Positions 15,977 through 25,243 of a stretch of 33,576 bases of DNA are shown piece after piece. The DNA comes from an uncultured Porphyromonas sp. Lineage in GTDB: Bacteria > Bacteroidota > Bacteroidia > Bacteroidales > Porphyromonadaceae. The stretch is taken from positions 1 through 33,576 of the forward strand of contig UWSO01000024.1 in the NCBI GenBank assembly GCA_900538385.1, written 5' to 3'. Position numbers and translations under genes: made by a program. The first letter of the stretch is position 1. The number at the start of each line of letters is the position of its first letter. The notes under the pieces are model-generated. The model was not told the origin of the DNA. It saw nothing but the letters and a program-made list of their open reading frames with translations, and did no database searches.

Positions 15977-17362
15977 ATGCAGACTCCCGTCCCGTCAGAA
16001 TTAAGTGCAAAGCTACATCTAGACTACCCCGAGCATGCCACCCGCATTGTCGAGGCGCTAGAGACACCCCCATCGGTCTCCTTGCGGCTTAACCCTGCTC
16101 GCACCTGGACGCACCGCCCCTATGCAGAGCTTCGAGACGGGGATATACCATGGCTACCGACGGAGCTGGAGGGCTACTGGCTCAGCGAGCGTCCTGTTTT
16201 TGCGTTAGATCCTCTGTGGCACGCTGGCGTTTACTATGTGCAGGACGCTAGTGCTATGACGCTTGCCACCATCTGGAATCAGCTCGACTGGCACGCCGCG
16301 CCTCGGCTAGCACTAGACCTCTGCGCAGCACCTGGAGGCAAGAGCACGCTTCTTCGCGATCTGCTCCCCGATACCACACTCCTTGTAAGTAATGAGATCC
16401 TACCTAAGCGGTGCAAAATACTAGTGGAGAATATGGTCAAGTGGTGCGGCTCCGACCAAATGATCATCACGCAAGAGGATCCACAGAGGCTTACACCTTT
16501 GCTACGAGGAGCGTGTGACCTCATATTAGTCGATGCCCCCTGCAGTGGCGAGGGGCTGATGCGCCGTGACGAGGAGGCTAGGCGTATGTGGTCGCCTCAG
16601 CTCGTTACTGACTGCGTGACCCGTCAGCGGGCGATCCTACAGGAGGCGATGTGTATGCTGGCTCCCAAGGGTATACTCCTCTACGCCACTTGCACCCTCA
16701 ATCAAGAAGAAAACGATCAGATGGTTCAGTGGCTACTCGACCACTATCCCTGCGAACTCATCGACCTCTCCCGCTCTGCTGAGCGCATCGCAGGAGCCTA
16801 TGCCACTTCGTATGGTCTGCACCTCTGGCCAGGCATCGTACGAGGTGAGGGGCAATACCTCGCAGCACTACGTCTTACCGATGTCGTCGAGACACCGAGC
16901 GAAACACGCAAGGCCAAAGGCTTAACACGCACCAGCCGACAGGAGTTAGCTGGTCTTTCTTGGCTCAACAAAATAACATCCGCCGACTACTACACCATCG
17001 GCGAGCGCATCTACCAGCTCACACCCGAGGCGGCTCAGCTCGTTGCTGAGGCATACAGAGAGCACCTCGCCGTTGCCATGCCAGGACTGGAGATAGCCTC
17101 TATGCGCCACCAGGCGAAGGGTTACGAACCCTCCTTTGCCCTGCTACACCACAAACTATATGATGCAGTTAAGCTGCCTGCTCTAGAGCTGCCCCTGCAA
17201 GAAGCTTTGCGTTATCTGCGAGGCGAGGCACTCACGACAGAGACATCGACAGAGCGAGGCATCACAGTCATCACCTATCAGGGCATCCCTTTAGGCCTGG
17301 CACACAGCACCGGCGCACGGTTCAACAACTTATACCCTAAGCCGTACCGCCTACGCATCTAA
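15977..17362 (+). CDS. RsmF/YebU-like rRNA cytosine-C5 methyltransferase
   Basis: 461 aa. The SAM-binding motif is DLCAAPGGKSTLL. Motif IV DAPCSGEGLMRRD contains C189 and motif VI ATCTLN contains C239; in this NOL1/NOP2/sun family the second Cys attacks the base and the first releases the product. The long C-terminal extension (about 310-461, including a PUA-like region AQLVAEAYREHLAV to GIPLGLAHSTG) matches RsmF and not the shorter RsmB. It probably makes m5C in 16S rRNA. It lies 13 bases after the cyclophilin stop. Confidence 0.92.
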   Translation: MQTPVPSELSAKLHLDYPEHATRIVEALETPPSVSLRLNPARTWTHRPYAELRDGDIPWLPTELEGYWLSERPVFALDPLWHAGVYYVQDASAMTLATIWNQLDWHAAPRLALDLCAAPGGKSTLLRDLLPDTTLLVSNEILPKRCKILVENMVKWCGSDQMIITQEDPQRLTPLLRGACDLILVDAPCSGEGLMRRDEEARRMWSPQLVTDCVTRQRAILQEAMCMLAPKGILLYATCTLNQEENDQMVQWLLDHYPCELIDLSRSAERIAGAYATSYGLHLWPGIVRGEGQYLAALRLTDVVETPSETRKAKGLTRTSRQELAGLSWLNKITSADYYTIGERIYQLTPEAAQLVAEAYREHLAVAMPGLEIASMRHQAKGYEPSFALLHHKLYDAVKLPALELPLQEALRYLRGEALTTETSTERGITVITYQGIPLGLAHSTGARFNNLYPKPYRLRI

Positions 17363-17390
17363 ACAAACACCTAACCTGATATACAACATT

Positions 17391-18362
17391 ATGGACAAGA
17401 AAAAGAAAGTACTCATCTCCTTTGATACCGTACGCCCCGGCTTCGAGGAGCTTGCTGAGTGGGCCGATATGACCCGCCGTCCTGAGGGCGAGAGCTTCAC
17501 ACGTGAGGAGATGATGAAGATAGGCGCACAGTATGATGCGCTTGCTACGCAGTTTACCTTTCCCGTAGATCGTGAGCTGATTGACGCTTTCCCAAATATC
17601 AAGCTGATTGCCAACTATGGGGTCGGCTACAACAATATCGATGTCGCCTACGCGCATAGCAAAGGCATCACCGTGACCAATACTCCTCGTGCCGTGATCC
17701 AGCCTACCGCTGAGCTAACCATGGGGCTACTCCTAAGCTGCAGTCGCAAGATCGCTATGTGGGATCGTCATATGCGCCGCACTAAGAGCAGTAGCAAGTC
17801 GCTCTCTGACAGCTCAGGTATGGCGACCAACCTCTGTGGCAAAACTATCGGCATCATCGGCTACGGTAATATAGGTCGTGCCGTGGGACATATGGCGCAA
17901 GCCTTCGGTATGACCGTCCTCTACAACAAGCGCCACCAGCTCGATACCGCCACGGAGCAGGAGCTAGGGGTCACCTATGCCGACCTGGACAAGATCTTTA
18001 CGGAGTGTGATGTCGTATCCCTCCACACCCCTTACAATGAGGACTCGCACCACCTAGTCTCAGCTAGCCGCCTAGCACAGATGAAGCGCTCAGCTATCCT
18101 CATCAATGCAGCGCGCGGAGCAGTCGTCGACGAGGCAGCTCTCGTGCATGCGCTCCAGACTGGCGAGATAGCCGCTGCGGGACTAGACGTCTTCGAGCAT
18201 AGCGACAACCCGCTCCCCGAGCTGTACGAGATGGAGCAGGTGACCATGACACCACACGTCGGCACGCAGACCTACGAGGCACGCGTCGCTATGGCACGTG
18301 AGCTGTGCAACTGCATCATCGGCTACTTCGAGGGCGACCGCCCCATCAGCGTCGTTCGGTAA
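17391..18362 (+). CDS. D-2-hydroxyacid dehydrogenase (NAD-dependent)
   Basis: 323 aa. The Rossmann motif is GIIGYGNIGR (G157-x-G159-x-x-G162). Catalytic residues are R242 in NAARGAVVDE, E269 in DVFEH and H289 in TPHVGTQT, so the active site is complete. It belongs to the glyoxylate/hydroxypyruvate and D-lactate reductase superfamily; the substrate is not defined by the sequence. A basic start (MDKKKKVLIS) and a 28-base gap after the methyltransferase suggest the same transcript. A hairpin terminator follows. Confidence 0.92.
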   Translation: MDKKKKVLISFDTVRPGFEELAEWADMTRRPEGESFTREEMMKIGAQYDALATQFTFPVDRELIDAFPNIKLIANYGVGYNNIDVAYAHSKGITVTNTPRAVIQPTAELTMGLLLSCSRKIAMWDRHMRRTKSSSKSLSDSSGMATNLCGKTIGIIGYGNIGRAVGHMAQAFGMTVLYNKRHQLDTATEQELGVTYADLDKIFTECDVVSLHTPYNEDSHHLVSASRLAQMKRSAILINAARGAVVDEAALVHALQTGEIAAAGLDVFEHSDNPLPELYEMEQVTMTPHVGTQTYEARVAMARELCNCIIGYFEGDRPISVVR

Positions 18363-18398
18363 GGGCAAGTCGCTTCAATACGACCACGAAATAGCAAC

Positions 18399-18439
18399 TC
18401 CACGGAAGGTGTCCTGCCACACCCTCCGTGGATTTTTTT
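18399..18439 (+). terminator. Terminator between the dehydrogenase and xseB
   Basis: Arms 18399-18412 and 18419-18432 pair over 14 bases with one mismatch, with a 6-base loop and seven T residues. The genes converge, so it may serve both strands. Confidence 0.8.
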
Positions 18440-18462
18440 GTTTTCTCAGACTACTACTCAGA

Positions 18463-18699
18463 CTACTGTTCCTGACTCTCGTCGAGCTGCTGTAGGAGCT
18501 GTGAGACCTCCTTATCGATGGATGTGAGCCGTGTGGAGCAAAACTGTATCAAGCCAGTCGCCTCCTCGATGAGCTTGGTCAGTTCGTCCACCTCTATATC
18601 GCCCGTCTCGAGGAGTCGCACGATCTCTTGAATACGTGTGATAGCCTCTTGGTAAGTCTGCTGTGGATGCTCCGTCTGAGCGTTGATAGCGTCTGTCAT
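18463..18699 (-). CDS. xseB: Exodeoxyribonuclease VII small subunit
   Basis: 78 aa, the usual length. The core TYQEAITRIQEIVRLLETGD followed by ELTKLIEEATGLIQFCSTRL is the XseB two-helix coiled-coil signature. It pairs with XseA to make the single-strand exonuclease VII in the cytoplasm. xseA is not adjacent in this window. The gene converges on the dehydrogenase and is divergent from the M3 peptidase gene. Confidence 0.93.
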   Translation of the reverse strand: MTDAINAQTEHPQQTYQEAITRIQEIVRLLETGDIEVDELTKLIEEATGLIQFCSTRLTSIDKEVSQLLQQLDESQEQ

Positions 18700-18721
18700 G
18701 GGGTATGTATTTAATTATTAG

Positions 18722-18729
18722 TATCTTTG
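18722..18729 (+). promoter_or_regulatory. -7 element of the M3 peptidase gene
   Basis: TATCTTTG, 79 bases before the chosen ATG at 18808, implying a leader of about 70 nt. It also argues against the upstream in-frame start at 18727, which overlaps it. Confidence 0.55.
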
Positions 18730-18807
18730 TCTCGTGTAGTATCTCTTCAGGATACCTCATCGCTATGCAAAAGTAACTATATATATCATACCAAACGAAC
18801 TAAGAAT

Positions 18808-20928
18808 ATGCGTAGACAAGTAATTATGCTACTAGCCATCGCCATGATGCTGACCGCTTGTAACAAGCAAAAGCAGCAACAGACCGATCTGGCTGACAAT
18901 CCATTCGTTCATCCAAGTGAAACTTACATGAATGCACCCGACTTTACCAAGATCAAGGCAGAGCACTTTGCTCCCGCCTTCGACGAGGGTATGCGTCAGC
19001 ACAACGAGGAGATAGCAGCCATCGTGGACAATGCTGAGGCACCCACTTTTACCAATACCATTGAGGCTCTCGAGCGTGCTGGACAGGTACTCCAGCGCAC
19101 CTCGGCCGTCTTCTTCGCTCTAACTAGTGCCGACACCAACGATGAGCTACGCGCCATCGAGGAGGAGTACGTACCTAAGCTCACCGCACATAGCGATGAG
19201 ATCATGCTCAACGACAAGCTCTTCGCTCGCATCAAGACCGTCTACGAGACTGGTCTAGAGGGACTACAGCCCGACCAGGTACGACTCACCAAGCAGTACT
19301 ACGACAACTATGTCAAGGCTGGTGCCAACCTCTCTGCCGAGGATAAGGAGAAGCTCAAGAAGCTCAACGGCGAGGAGGCCGAGCTCACCGCTAAGTTTGG
19401 CAATATGCTGACCGACGCAACGAACGTACCTGTCTTCTTCACCGACAAGGCACAGCTCGACGGTCTCTCCGACAGCGAGCTACAAGAGGCTGCCGACCTC
19501 GCTAAGGAGGAGGGCAAAGAGGGCCAGTGGGCTATACGCCTAGTCAATACGACCCAGCAGCCTGTCATGGCTAAGCTCAACAACCGTGACAGCCGCAAGG
19601 CTATCCTCGAGGCTTCCATCAATCGCTGCAACAACGGCGACAAGTACGACACGCAGGAGATCATCAAGCGTCTCGCTACGCTCCGTGCTGAGAAGGCTCA
19701 GCTACTAGGCTTTAAGACCTTTGCCGACTGGACGCTACAGGACGCACTTGCTAAGAATGGTGAGACAGCTCGCAACTTCCTCGATCGTCTTGCTAAGCTC
19801 TACCAGCCTAAGGCTGCTGAGGATGCTAAGATGCTAGAGGAGTTCGCACGCAAGAGCGAGGGACCAGACTTCAAGCTAGAGGCTTACGACTGGGCTTACT
19901 TCGCTGAGAAGATGCGCAAGGAGCAGTACGACATCGATGAGGCACAGCTGAGCGAGTACTTCGTTCTAGACAACGTTCTACATGACGGTGTCTTCTACGC
20001 TGCCAACAAGCTCTACGGTCTCACCTTCGAGCAGCGCACCGACGTCTCCGTCTACAACCCAGACGTGACAGTATATGATGTCAAGAACGAGCAGGGCGAG
20101 GTGATCGCACTCTACTACTTAGATCCCTACGCACGTCCCTCTAAGAGCGGTGGTGCCTGGATGAGTAACTTCGTCGAGCAGTCTACGCTCCTAGGCAATA
20201 AGCCAGTCATCTACAACGTCTGCAATAACAAGAAGCCCGCTGCTGGTCAGCCCTGTCTGATGACTTGGGACGAGGTGACGACACTCTTCCACGAGTTTGG
20301 TCACGCTCTACATGGCATGCTCTCTACGCAGACCTATCCTTCGATCGCTGGAACTAATGTCTCAAGAGACTTTGTCGAGTTCCCCTCACAGTTCAACGAG
20401 CACTGGGCTACCGAGCCTACCGTCTTTGCGAACTATGCTAAGCACTACAAGACAGGCGAGCAGATGCCTGCCGAGCTACGTGATAAGATGATTGCTGCTG
20501 GCAACTTCAACCAAGCTTACTCAATCGGTGAGAACATTGCCGCATCACTCATCGACCAGTGCTGGCATGCACTCGCTGTAGGTGATAAGGTTGATGACGT
20601 TCAGGCTTTTGAGCAGGAAGCACTCACTAAGTACGGAATGCTCAATGCGCAGATTCCACCACGCTACCGCTCACCTTACTTCCGTCACATCTGGAGCAAC
20701 GACTACTCTGCTGGATATTACTCTTACCTCTGGAGCGAGGCTGTAGACAACGAGATCTACGCTTGGATCGAGGCTAACGGGGGCATGACTCGTGAGAACG
20801 GACAGCGCCTTGCTGACATCCTCCTCTCTCGTGGTAACAGCGAGGACCTGATGGTACTCTTCGAGCAGTTCACCGGACACAAGGAGGTCGACATCGAGCC
20901 ACTCCTACGCTTCCGCGGTCTCCGCTAA
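18808..20928 (+). CDS. dcp: M3-family dipeptidyl carboxypeptidase (Dcp-like), lipoprotein
   Basis: 706 aa from 18808. This start gives a lipoprotein signal peptide (MRRQVIMLLAIAMMLTAC, Cys18), while the upstream GTG/ATG options fall on the promoter. The zinc site H495-E496-F-G-H499 lies in TLFHEFGHALHG, with the third ligand probably E524 in DFVEFPSQFNEHW. The C-terminal YSAGYYSYLWSEAVDNEIY and the length fit peptidyl-dipeptidase Dcp/oligopeptidase A. It removes dipeptides from peptide C-termini. The lipobox places it on an envelope membrane, consistent with peptide nutrition in Porphyromonas. Codon use is strongly biased (AAG, GAG, CTC), as in highly expressed genes. Confidence 0.95.
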   Translation: MRRQVIMLLAIAMMLTACNKQKQQQTDLADNPFVHPSETYMNAPDFTKIKAEHFAPAFDEGMRQHNEEIAAIVDNAEAPTFTNTIEALERAGQVLQRTSAVFFALTSADTNDELRAIEEEYVPKLTAHSDEIMLNDKLFARIKTVYETGLEGLQPDQVRLTKQYYDNYVKAGANLSAEDKEKLKKLNGEEAELTAKFGNMLTDATNVPVFFTDKAQLDGLSDSELQEAADLAKEEGKEGQWAIRLVNTTQQPVMAKLNNRDSRKAILEASINRCNNGDKYDTQEIIKRLATLRAEKAQLLGFKTFADWTLQDALAKNGETARNFLDRLAKLYQPKAAEDAKMLEEFARKSEGPDFKLEAYDWAYFAEKMRKEQYDIDEAQLSEYFVLDNVLHDGVFYAANKLYGLTFEQRTDVSVYNPDVTVYDVKNEQGEVIALYYLDPYARPSKSGGAWMSNFVEQSTLLGNKPVIYNVCNNKKPAAGQPCLMTWDEVTTLFHEFGHALHGMLSTQTYPSIAGTNVSRDFVEFPSQFNEHWATEPTVFANYAKHYKTGEQMPAELRDKMIAAGNFNQAYSIGENIAASLIDQCWHALAVGDKVDDVQAFEQEALTKYGMLNAQIPPRYRSPYFRHIWSNDYSAGYYSYLWSEAVDNEIYAWIEANGGMTRENGQRLADILLSRGNSEDLMVLFEQFTGHKEVDIEPLLRFRGLR

Positions 20929-20989
20929 TCACACAGCGCAGCTAGCTGATCAAACAACAGCTAGCGCCTGACTCATACAAATAACTCAA

Positions 20990-21034
20990 GAGCCTGTCAC
21001 GATGTCTCGTGGCAGGCTCTTCTTTTCTTTTATG
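20990..21034 (+). terminator. Terminator after the M3 peptidase
   Basis: Stem 20990-21002 with 21007-21019 (13 bp, one G-T pair), loop TGTC, then TCTTTTCTTTT. A smaller hairpin, GCTAGCTG/CAGCTAGC, precedes it at 20941-20965. Confidence 0.8.
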
Positions 21035-21549
21035 CAGAGATGCACGACTATACGTCCATACAGCTCTCCACACTGCTCCGATATCCTCCCGTTGCTCCGA
21101 TACCTCCACGTGGAAAATTTCCAATAGCTCCGAGGAAAATAAAAATTCTCCAGGGAGGTAAGAGAAATTTCTTCGGAAGAATCAAATGATACTTCGGAAG
21201 AATCAAATGATAAGTCCGAAGAATTTTTTCTTTCCTCCCGAGGAAATCGGAAATTCCTCGGGAGCTATTTGGGAAATTCCTCGGGAGGAATCCGAATCTT
21301 CGGCAAGGTAAGCGTAATCAGAGAGGTTTCGTAACCACTGTGTGGCAATACTCGAACTAAGTATCCCTAGTTATCGTCATATGCAGCTACTAGCGGACTG
21401 ATTATAATGCGTCAGCCCTGTTCGGAAGAATCAAATGATAAGTCCGAAGAATTTTCCTCTTCCTCGGTGAAGAATGAAATATCCCCACCGAGGGAGTTTT
21501 GCATTGGTGGAACCGTCACAAGAGATCGATTCGACGCACTCGTAGCCTA
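21035..21549. repeat. Spacer rich in short palindromic and direct repeats
   Basis: No gene is supported in this spacer of about 515 bases. A 21-bp unit starting CTTCGGAAGAATC is tandemly duplicated at 21171-21191 and 21192-21212. The 35-bp stretch 21193-21227 recurs exactly at 21421-21455. TTCTTCGGA (21169) and TCCGAAGAA (21215) are exact inverted partners, TTCCTCCCGAGGAA (21232-21245) is a palindrome, and GGAAATTCCTCGGGAG occurs at 21249 and again at 21273. A CCACGTGGAAAA word lies near 21109. Confidence 0.75.
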
Positions 21550-22281
21550 TCAGCCTTCACGCTTTATCTCGATGAGATATGGCTGTCCAAAGCCTGTATA
21601 AGCTCGTAGTTCGAAGGTCTCTGGGCCTCCCGCTGCGACCGTGAAGGTCTTCTCAAGGTCGTCAATCGTGATGTCCTCTGGATTACCACTTACATTGAGT
21701 CCGAAGTTGCAATCACCGAGATCGCGTTCATCAACGACGTTACCATCAAAATCTGTAATATACATCGTCCCTATCACTTTACCAGACCCGCCCTTCGAGG
21801 TAAATTGACTTGGCTCGGCTTTGAAAGAGAATCTCCATCCGCCACGCATGATGAGGACCGTCTGCTTACAGCCCTTACCCTTGCCACTGGTGACCTCAGC
21901 TTCAACCTTAAAGGTCTCAGCATTTATACCCTCTCGGACAAAAAACTTATTACGTCCATATTCACAAGGCTCTATCCCAGTTGGATACCTCTCAAAGTGC
22001 AGCGTAAACTCTGAGTTCCCCAGCGGGGTCTCATGGAGTAGCTCTCCGCTGGGAGATAGTTCTTGTAGCACTCCGTGAACCTTCCCATAGCCTCCATAGC
22101 CTGAGAAGGTATTGGGCGTGGCCGTAAACTTGGCTTTGAAGGTGTTCTCTTGTGGCTCCTGAGGAGTCGGGGGTTCCTGAGGAGTCGGTGGCACACTGTT
22201 ACAGCAAGAAGTGGCTAGCAACAAAAGCGCAAGAAGAGAAGCTGCGCATCTCATGTAGGTAATGTACTTCATCATTGTCAT
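21550..22281 (-). CDS. Putative lipoprotein with two tandem similar domains
   Basis: Up to 243 aa; starts at 22281, 22275 or 22272 are equally possible. A lipoprotein signal (ALLLLATSC, Cys26 from the first Met) is followed by a Pro-rich repeat linker (PTPQEP twice) and two beta-rich domains of about 90 residues that look like internal duplicates. Each starts Phe-Lys-Ala, has a Gly-rich GGYGKV / GGSGKV turn, and ends in a strand that follows an ETF (AETFKVEAEV, PETFELRAYT). No known family is recognised. A surface or periplasmic binding role is only a guess. It is a single-gene unit with its own promoter, downstream of which lies the repeat-rich spacer. Confidence 0.8.
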   Translation of the reverse strand: MTMMKYITYMRCAASLLALLLLATSCCNSVPPTPQEPPTPQEPQENTFKAKFTATPNTFSGYGGYGKVHGVLQELSPSGELLHETPLGNSEFTLHFERYPTGIEPCEYGRNKFFVREGINAETFKVEAEVTSGKGKGCKQTVLIMRGGWRFSFKAEPSQFTSKGGSGKVIGTMYITDFDGNVVDERDLGDCNFGLNVSGNPEDITIDDLEKTFTVAAGGPETFELRAYTGFGQPYLIEIKREG

Positions 22282-22319
22282 AGGGTTTTAGTTTGTGGAT
22301 GTCTAGCGTATTACACCTG

Positions 22320-22327
22320 CAAATATA
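22320..22327 (-). promoter_or_regulatory. -7 element of the two-domain lipoprotein gene
   Basis: Read on the minus strand, TATATTTG fits TAnnTTTG and lies about 39 bases before the farthest start, after a long T run. No -33 TTTG is evident. Confidence 0.5.
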
Positions 22328-22411
22328 CAAAAAAAAACACTCATAGAGCGCTACGTCTTTTGCATTTGTCAGTCCGGGTGATGGGCGAAGTGGCTGGTCG
22401 TACGAATTCAC

Positions 22412-22419
22412 TACCTTTG
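22412..22419 (+). promoter_or_regulatory. -7 element of the flippase-pyruvyl transferase unit
   Basis: TACCTTTG followed by GC lies 52 bases before the ATG at 22471. The divergent lipoprotein promoter lies about 90 bases away. Confidence 0.55.
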
Positions 22420-22470
22420 CAGCGGTGAGGCTGTCACAGGACGGTCGCACCCTCCTGCTCAGCAGACCCT

Positions 22471-24054
22471 ATGGCACAAGATCTACACGACAAGACCACC
22501 GACGAGCGTCCTATGCCGTCGTCTCGCTCGCAGCGTATCGCCCGCAATACGCTCTTCCTCTTTGTGCGTATGGCGGTGGTCACCCTACTCTCCCTCTACA
22601 TATCCCGAGTCCTCCTGGCAGCACTCGGCGTGGAGGACTTCGGTATCTACCAGGTGGTGGGAAGCTTGGTGACCGCCTTTGGCTTTATCAATGGAGCGAT
22701 GGTCTCCGCTACACAGCGCTTCTACTCCTACGAGCTGGGACGAGGCAACTACTCAGGCGTAGGGCGCGTCTACAGTGTATCCATCGTTGTGCAGCTCCTG
22801 CTGGTCCTGCTGGTATGCGCTATCGCGATCCCCTTCGGTCTATGGTACGTGCCAAACAAGCTTGTGGCACCGCCCGAACGTATGACGGTGGCGCTGTGGA
22901 TCTACTTCATCTCCTTGGGGACCTTTGTGGTTAATATGCTGCTCACCCCGTTCCAGAGCCTCATCGTCTCACACGAGCGGATGAATCTCTTTGCCCTACT
23001 CAGCATCGTGGACATCTCTCTGCGGCTTGGTGCCGTACTACTCCTTAAGGGCTACGCTGGCGATCAACTCCTCCTCTACCCGATCCTGCTCCTCGCCGTC
23101 AGTGGCGTGATGGCGCTCTGCTATGTGGGGAGCACGAGACGGCTCTTTCGTCAAGTGCACTTCCGCTGGGTACGAGACAGGTCGGCCTATCGCGAGATAC
23201 TCGCCTACTCGGGTTGGAACCTCTTTGGCAATCTAGCTGCTGTGGCGCAGACGCAGGGCATCAACATCGTCTACAACTACTTTTTCGGGCCACTGCTAAA
23301 CGCTGCTTTTGGCATTGTCAACTCAGTGCGCAGTGCGCTGATTGCCTTTGCTAATAACTATCAGATGGCGGCTAATCCACAGATCATCAAGTCGTACGCT
23401 GCTGAGGAGTATAGCTACCTCCACAAGCTCATCTGCGCCAGTGCTAAGATCTCTTACCTACTGATGCTCTGCGTGGTGATCCCCTTTGCTCTAGACCTAG
23501 ATCTACTGCTCCGCTTATGGCTAGTCAAGCCTCCTGAGTATGCCTCGCTACTGCTCCAGCTGACGCTCATCGTACTGCTCATAGAGAGCCTCTCGGGGGC
23601 GCTAATGACAGGCATTCAGGCGACAGGACGTGTGCGCACCTACCAAGTGCTGGTCGGAGGAATGATCATCATGATCCTACCGCTCTCTATGCTCGCCTTC
23701 TGGCTGGGTGCTCCACCAGAGTACTCGGTATACATTAATATAGTAGTCTCTATATCGTGCCTGGCGGTGCGACTGGGACTCTCCTACAAGTATCACGCAC
23801 TAGGCGTCGGCTACTACCTAAAGCGTGTGGTACTGCCTATCTTACCACCGACCATCGTCATGCTACTGGGAGCTTACCTCTACCGGCACCTCCTCCCCTA
23901 CGCCGGCTCTATCTGGGGACTCTTGGTAGCCTCTATCTTACTCGGCGGACTGTGTGCCGTGGTGATCCTAACGCTCTCGCTGACAACCGAAGAGAAGCGA
24001 CTCGTCAAGGGCTATCTGCATCTCTCCAAAAGGCGACAGGCTCCAAACGACTGA
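22471..24054 (+). CDS. Wzx/MATE-type polysaccharide flippase
   Basis: 527 aa with about 12 to 14 hydrophobic segments across almost the whole length. The N-terminal RIARNTLFLFVRMAVVTLLSLYISRVLLAALGVEDFGIYQVV pattern is typical of polysaccharide biosynthesis (Wzx-like, MOP superfamily) exporters. It would move lipid-linked sugar repeat units across the inner membrane. The pyruvyl-transferase gene starts 14 bases later. No glycosyltransferases lie next to it, so this is not a complete polysaccharide locus. Confidence 0.88.
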   Translation: MAQDLHDKTTDERPMPSSRSQRIARNTLFLFVRMAVVTLLSLYISRVLLAALGVEDFGIYQVVGSLVTAFGFINGAMVSATQRFYSYELGRGNYSGVGRVYSVSIVVQLLLVLLVCAIAIPFGLWYVPNKLVAPPERMTVALWIYFISLGTFVVNMLLTPFQSLIVSHERMNLFALLSIVDISLRLGAVLLLKGYAGDQLLLYPILLLAVSGVMALCYVGSTRRLFRQVHFRWVRDRSAYREILAYSGWNLFGNLAAVAQTQGINIVYNYFFGPLLNAAFGIVNSVRSALIAFANNYQMAANPQIIKSYAAEEYSYLHKLICASAKISYLLMLCVVIPFALDLDLLLRLWLVKPPEYASLLLQLTLIVLLIESLSGALMTGIQATGRVRTYQVLVGGMIIMILPLSMLAFWLGAPPEYSVYINIVVSISCLAVRLGLSYKYHALGVGYYLKRVVLPILPPTIVMLLGAYLYRHLLPYAGSIWGLLVASILLGGLCAVVILTLSLTTEEKRLVKGYLHLSKRRQAPND

Positions 24055-24068
24055 CTAGACTAAACAAA

Positions 24069-25178
24069 ATGACGACAAAACGGATCCATATACTGACGCA
24101 CCCCCTAGGAGCTAACTACGGAGGTATCATGCAGGCGTATGCATTACAGCAAGCCTTGCATAAGATGGGGTATGAGCCTGTGACGCTAGACATCCCCTTC
24201 GACCGGCGATCTCCACTAAGACGGTGGGCTAAGTCTCAACTCCTAGCACTAAAGCATATACCCTACGACCAGTCTAGGAGTGCGGAGCGTATCGTATTGC
24301 AGCACACGGATCGCTTCGTACAGCAGCACATCACGCTCTCACCACGACTCCGCAGTGCCAAAGAGCTACGGGAGTACTACCGCCAGCAGCCCGCCCATGC
24401 TTATATCGTGGGGAGTGATCAGGTGTGGCGACAGGCGTTCGTCCCGATGCTCGACGATTACTTCTTTCGCTTTATCCCTGAGACAGACGATGTGCGACGG
24501 ATCGCCTACGCCGCCTCCTTTGGCGTGGATCCGATCGACATTGCTCCCGAGCGGACGGCTCTCTATAGCGACCTCTTGAGTCGCTTTGTGGCGATCTCGG
24601 TGCGTGAGCTGTCTGCAGTGCCGATCTTGGAGCAGCGGTTTGGTGCTTTAGCGCAGTGGGTACTAGACCCGACAATGCTCCTCACGAGAGAGGAGTATAT
24701 CGACCTATTTGGATTGCGGGTGGAGCCTTCGAGCGGGGTCTTCGCCTATATGCTTACCGATACACCACACAAGGAGGCGCTCGCTCAGCAGATAGCGCAG
24801 TCGCAGCATACGACCTACCAGCTCTTCTCTCCGTGGCGGCACTGGACCGCACGCGGCGAGAGTCTGGAGGAGTGCATTCTCCCCCCTGTAGAGGCGTGGC
24901 TCGAGGGGATTCTCAACGCCCAGTGTGTGGTGACAGACTCCTTTCACGGGGTTGCTTTCTCGCTCATCTTTGGCAAACCTTTTGTGGCTATGGTCAATAA
25001 CCGTGGTGGCTGCAGTCGCTTTGACACGCTTATCAAGACTTTCGGCTTGGAGAGCCATCAGGAGGGTACCTATGAGCTTGTTAGCTCGCCTAAGCTCTAC
25101 GATGTACAGACCATAGCACAGAGTATGGCTCAACATCGAACAGACTCTATCGACTTCCTACAGGATGCTTTGAGGTGA
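24069..25178 (+). CDS. Polysaccharide pyruvyl transferase family protein
   Basis: 369 aa from the ATG at 24069; longer in-frame starts run into the flippase gene. The family opening HPLGANYGGIMQAYALQQAL, the YIVGSDQVWR motif and the C-terminal DSFHGVAFSLIFGKPFV block are all clear. Family members add pyruvate ketals to sugars of surface polymers using phosphoenolpyruvate, although many are uncharacterised. Co-transcription with the flippase suggests modification and export of the same glycan. Confidence 0.9.
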   Translation: MTTKRIHILTHPLGANYGGIMQAYALQQALHKMGYEPVTLDIPFDRRSPLRRWAKSQLLALKHIPYDQSRSAERIVLQHTDRFVQQHITLSPRLRSAKELREYYRQQPAHAYIVGSDQVWRQAFVPMLDDYFFRFIPETDDVRRIAYAASFGVDPIDIAPERTALYSDLLSRFVAISVRELSAVPILEQRFGALAQWVLDPTMLLTREEYIDLFGLRVEPSSGVFAYMLTDTPHKEALAQQIAQSQHTTYQLFSPWRHWTARGESLEECILPPVEAWLEGILNAQCVVTDSFHGVAFSLIFGKPFVAMVNNRGGCSRFDTLIKTFGLESHQEGTYELVSSPKLYDVQTIAQSMAQHRTDSIDFLQDALR

Positions 25179-25243
25179 AGAGCTGAATCTCTTCCCGCGA
25201 CTCTTATGATGGAAGGAGAGCTTGCCAGTGATATGAAACGACG

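Noticed and set aside
18727..18807. Longer N-terminus for the M3 peptidase
   Set aside because: The extension overlaps the -7 element and would displace the clear lipoprotein signal peptide beginning at 18808.
21407..21601. 64-codon plus-strand open frame before the two-domain lipoprotein
   Set aside because: It is made partly of the repeat units and overlaps the end of the lipoprotein gene on the other strand.
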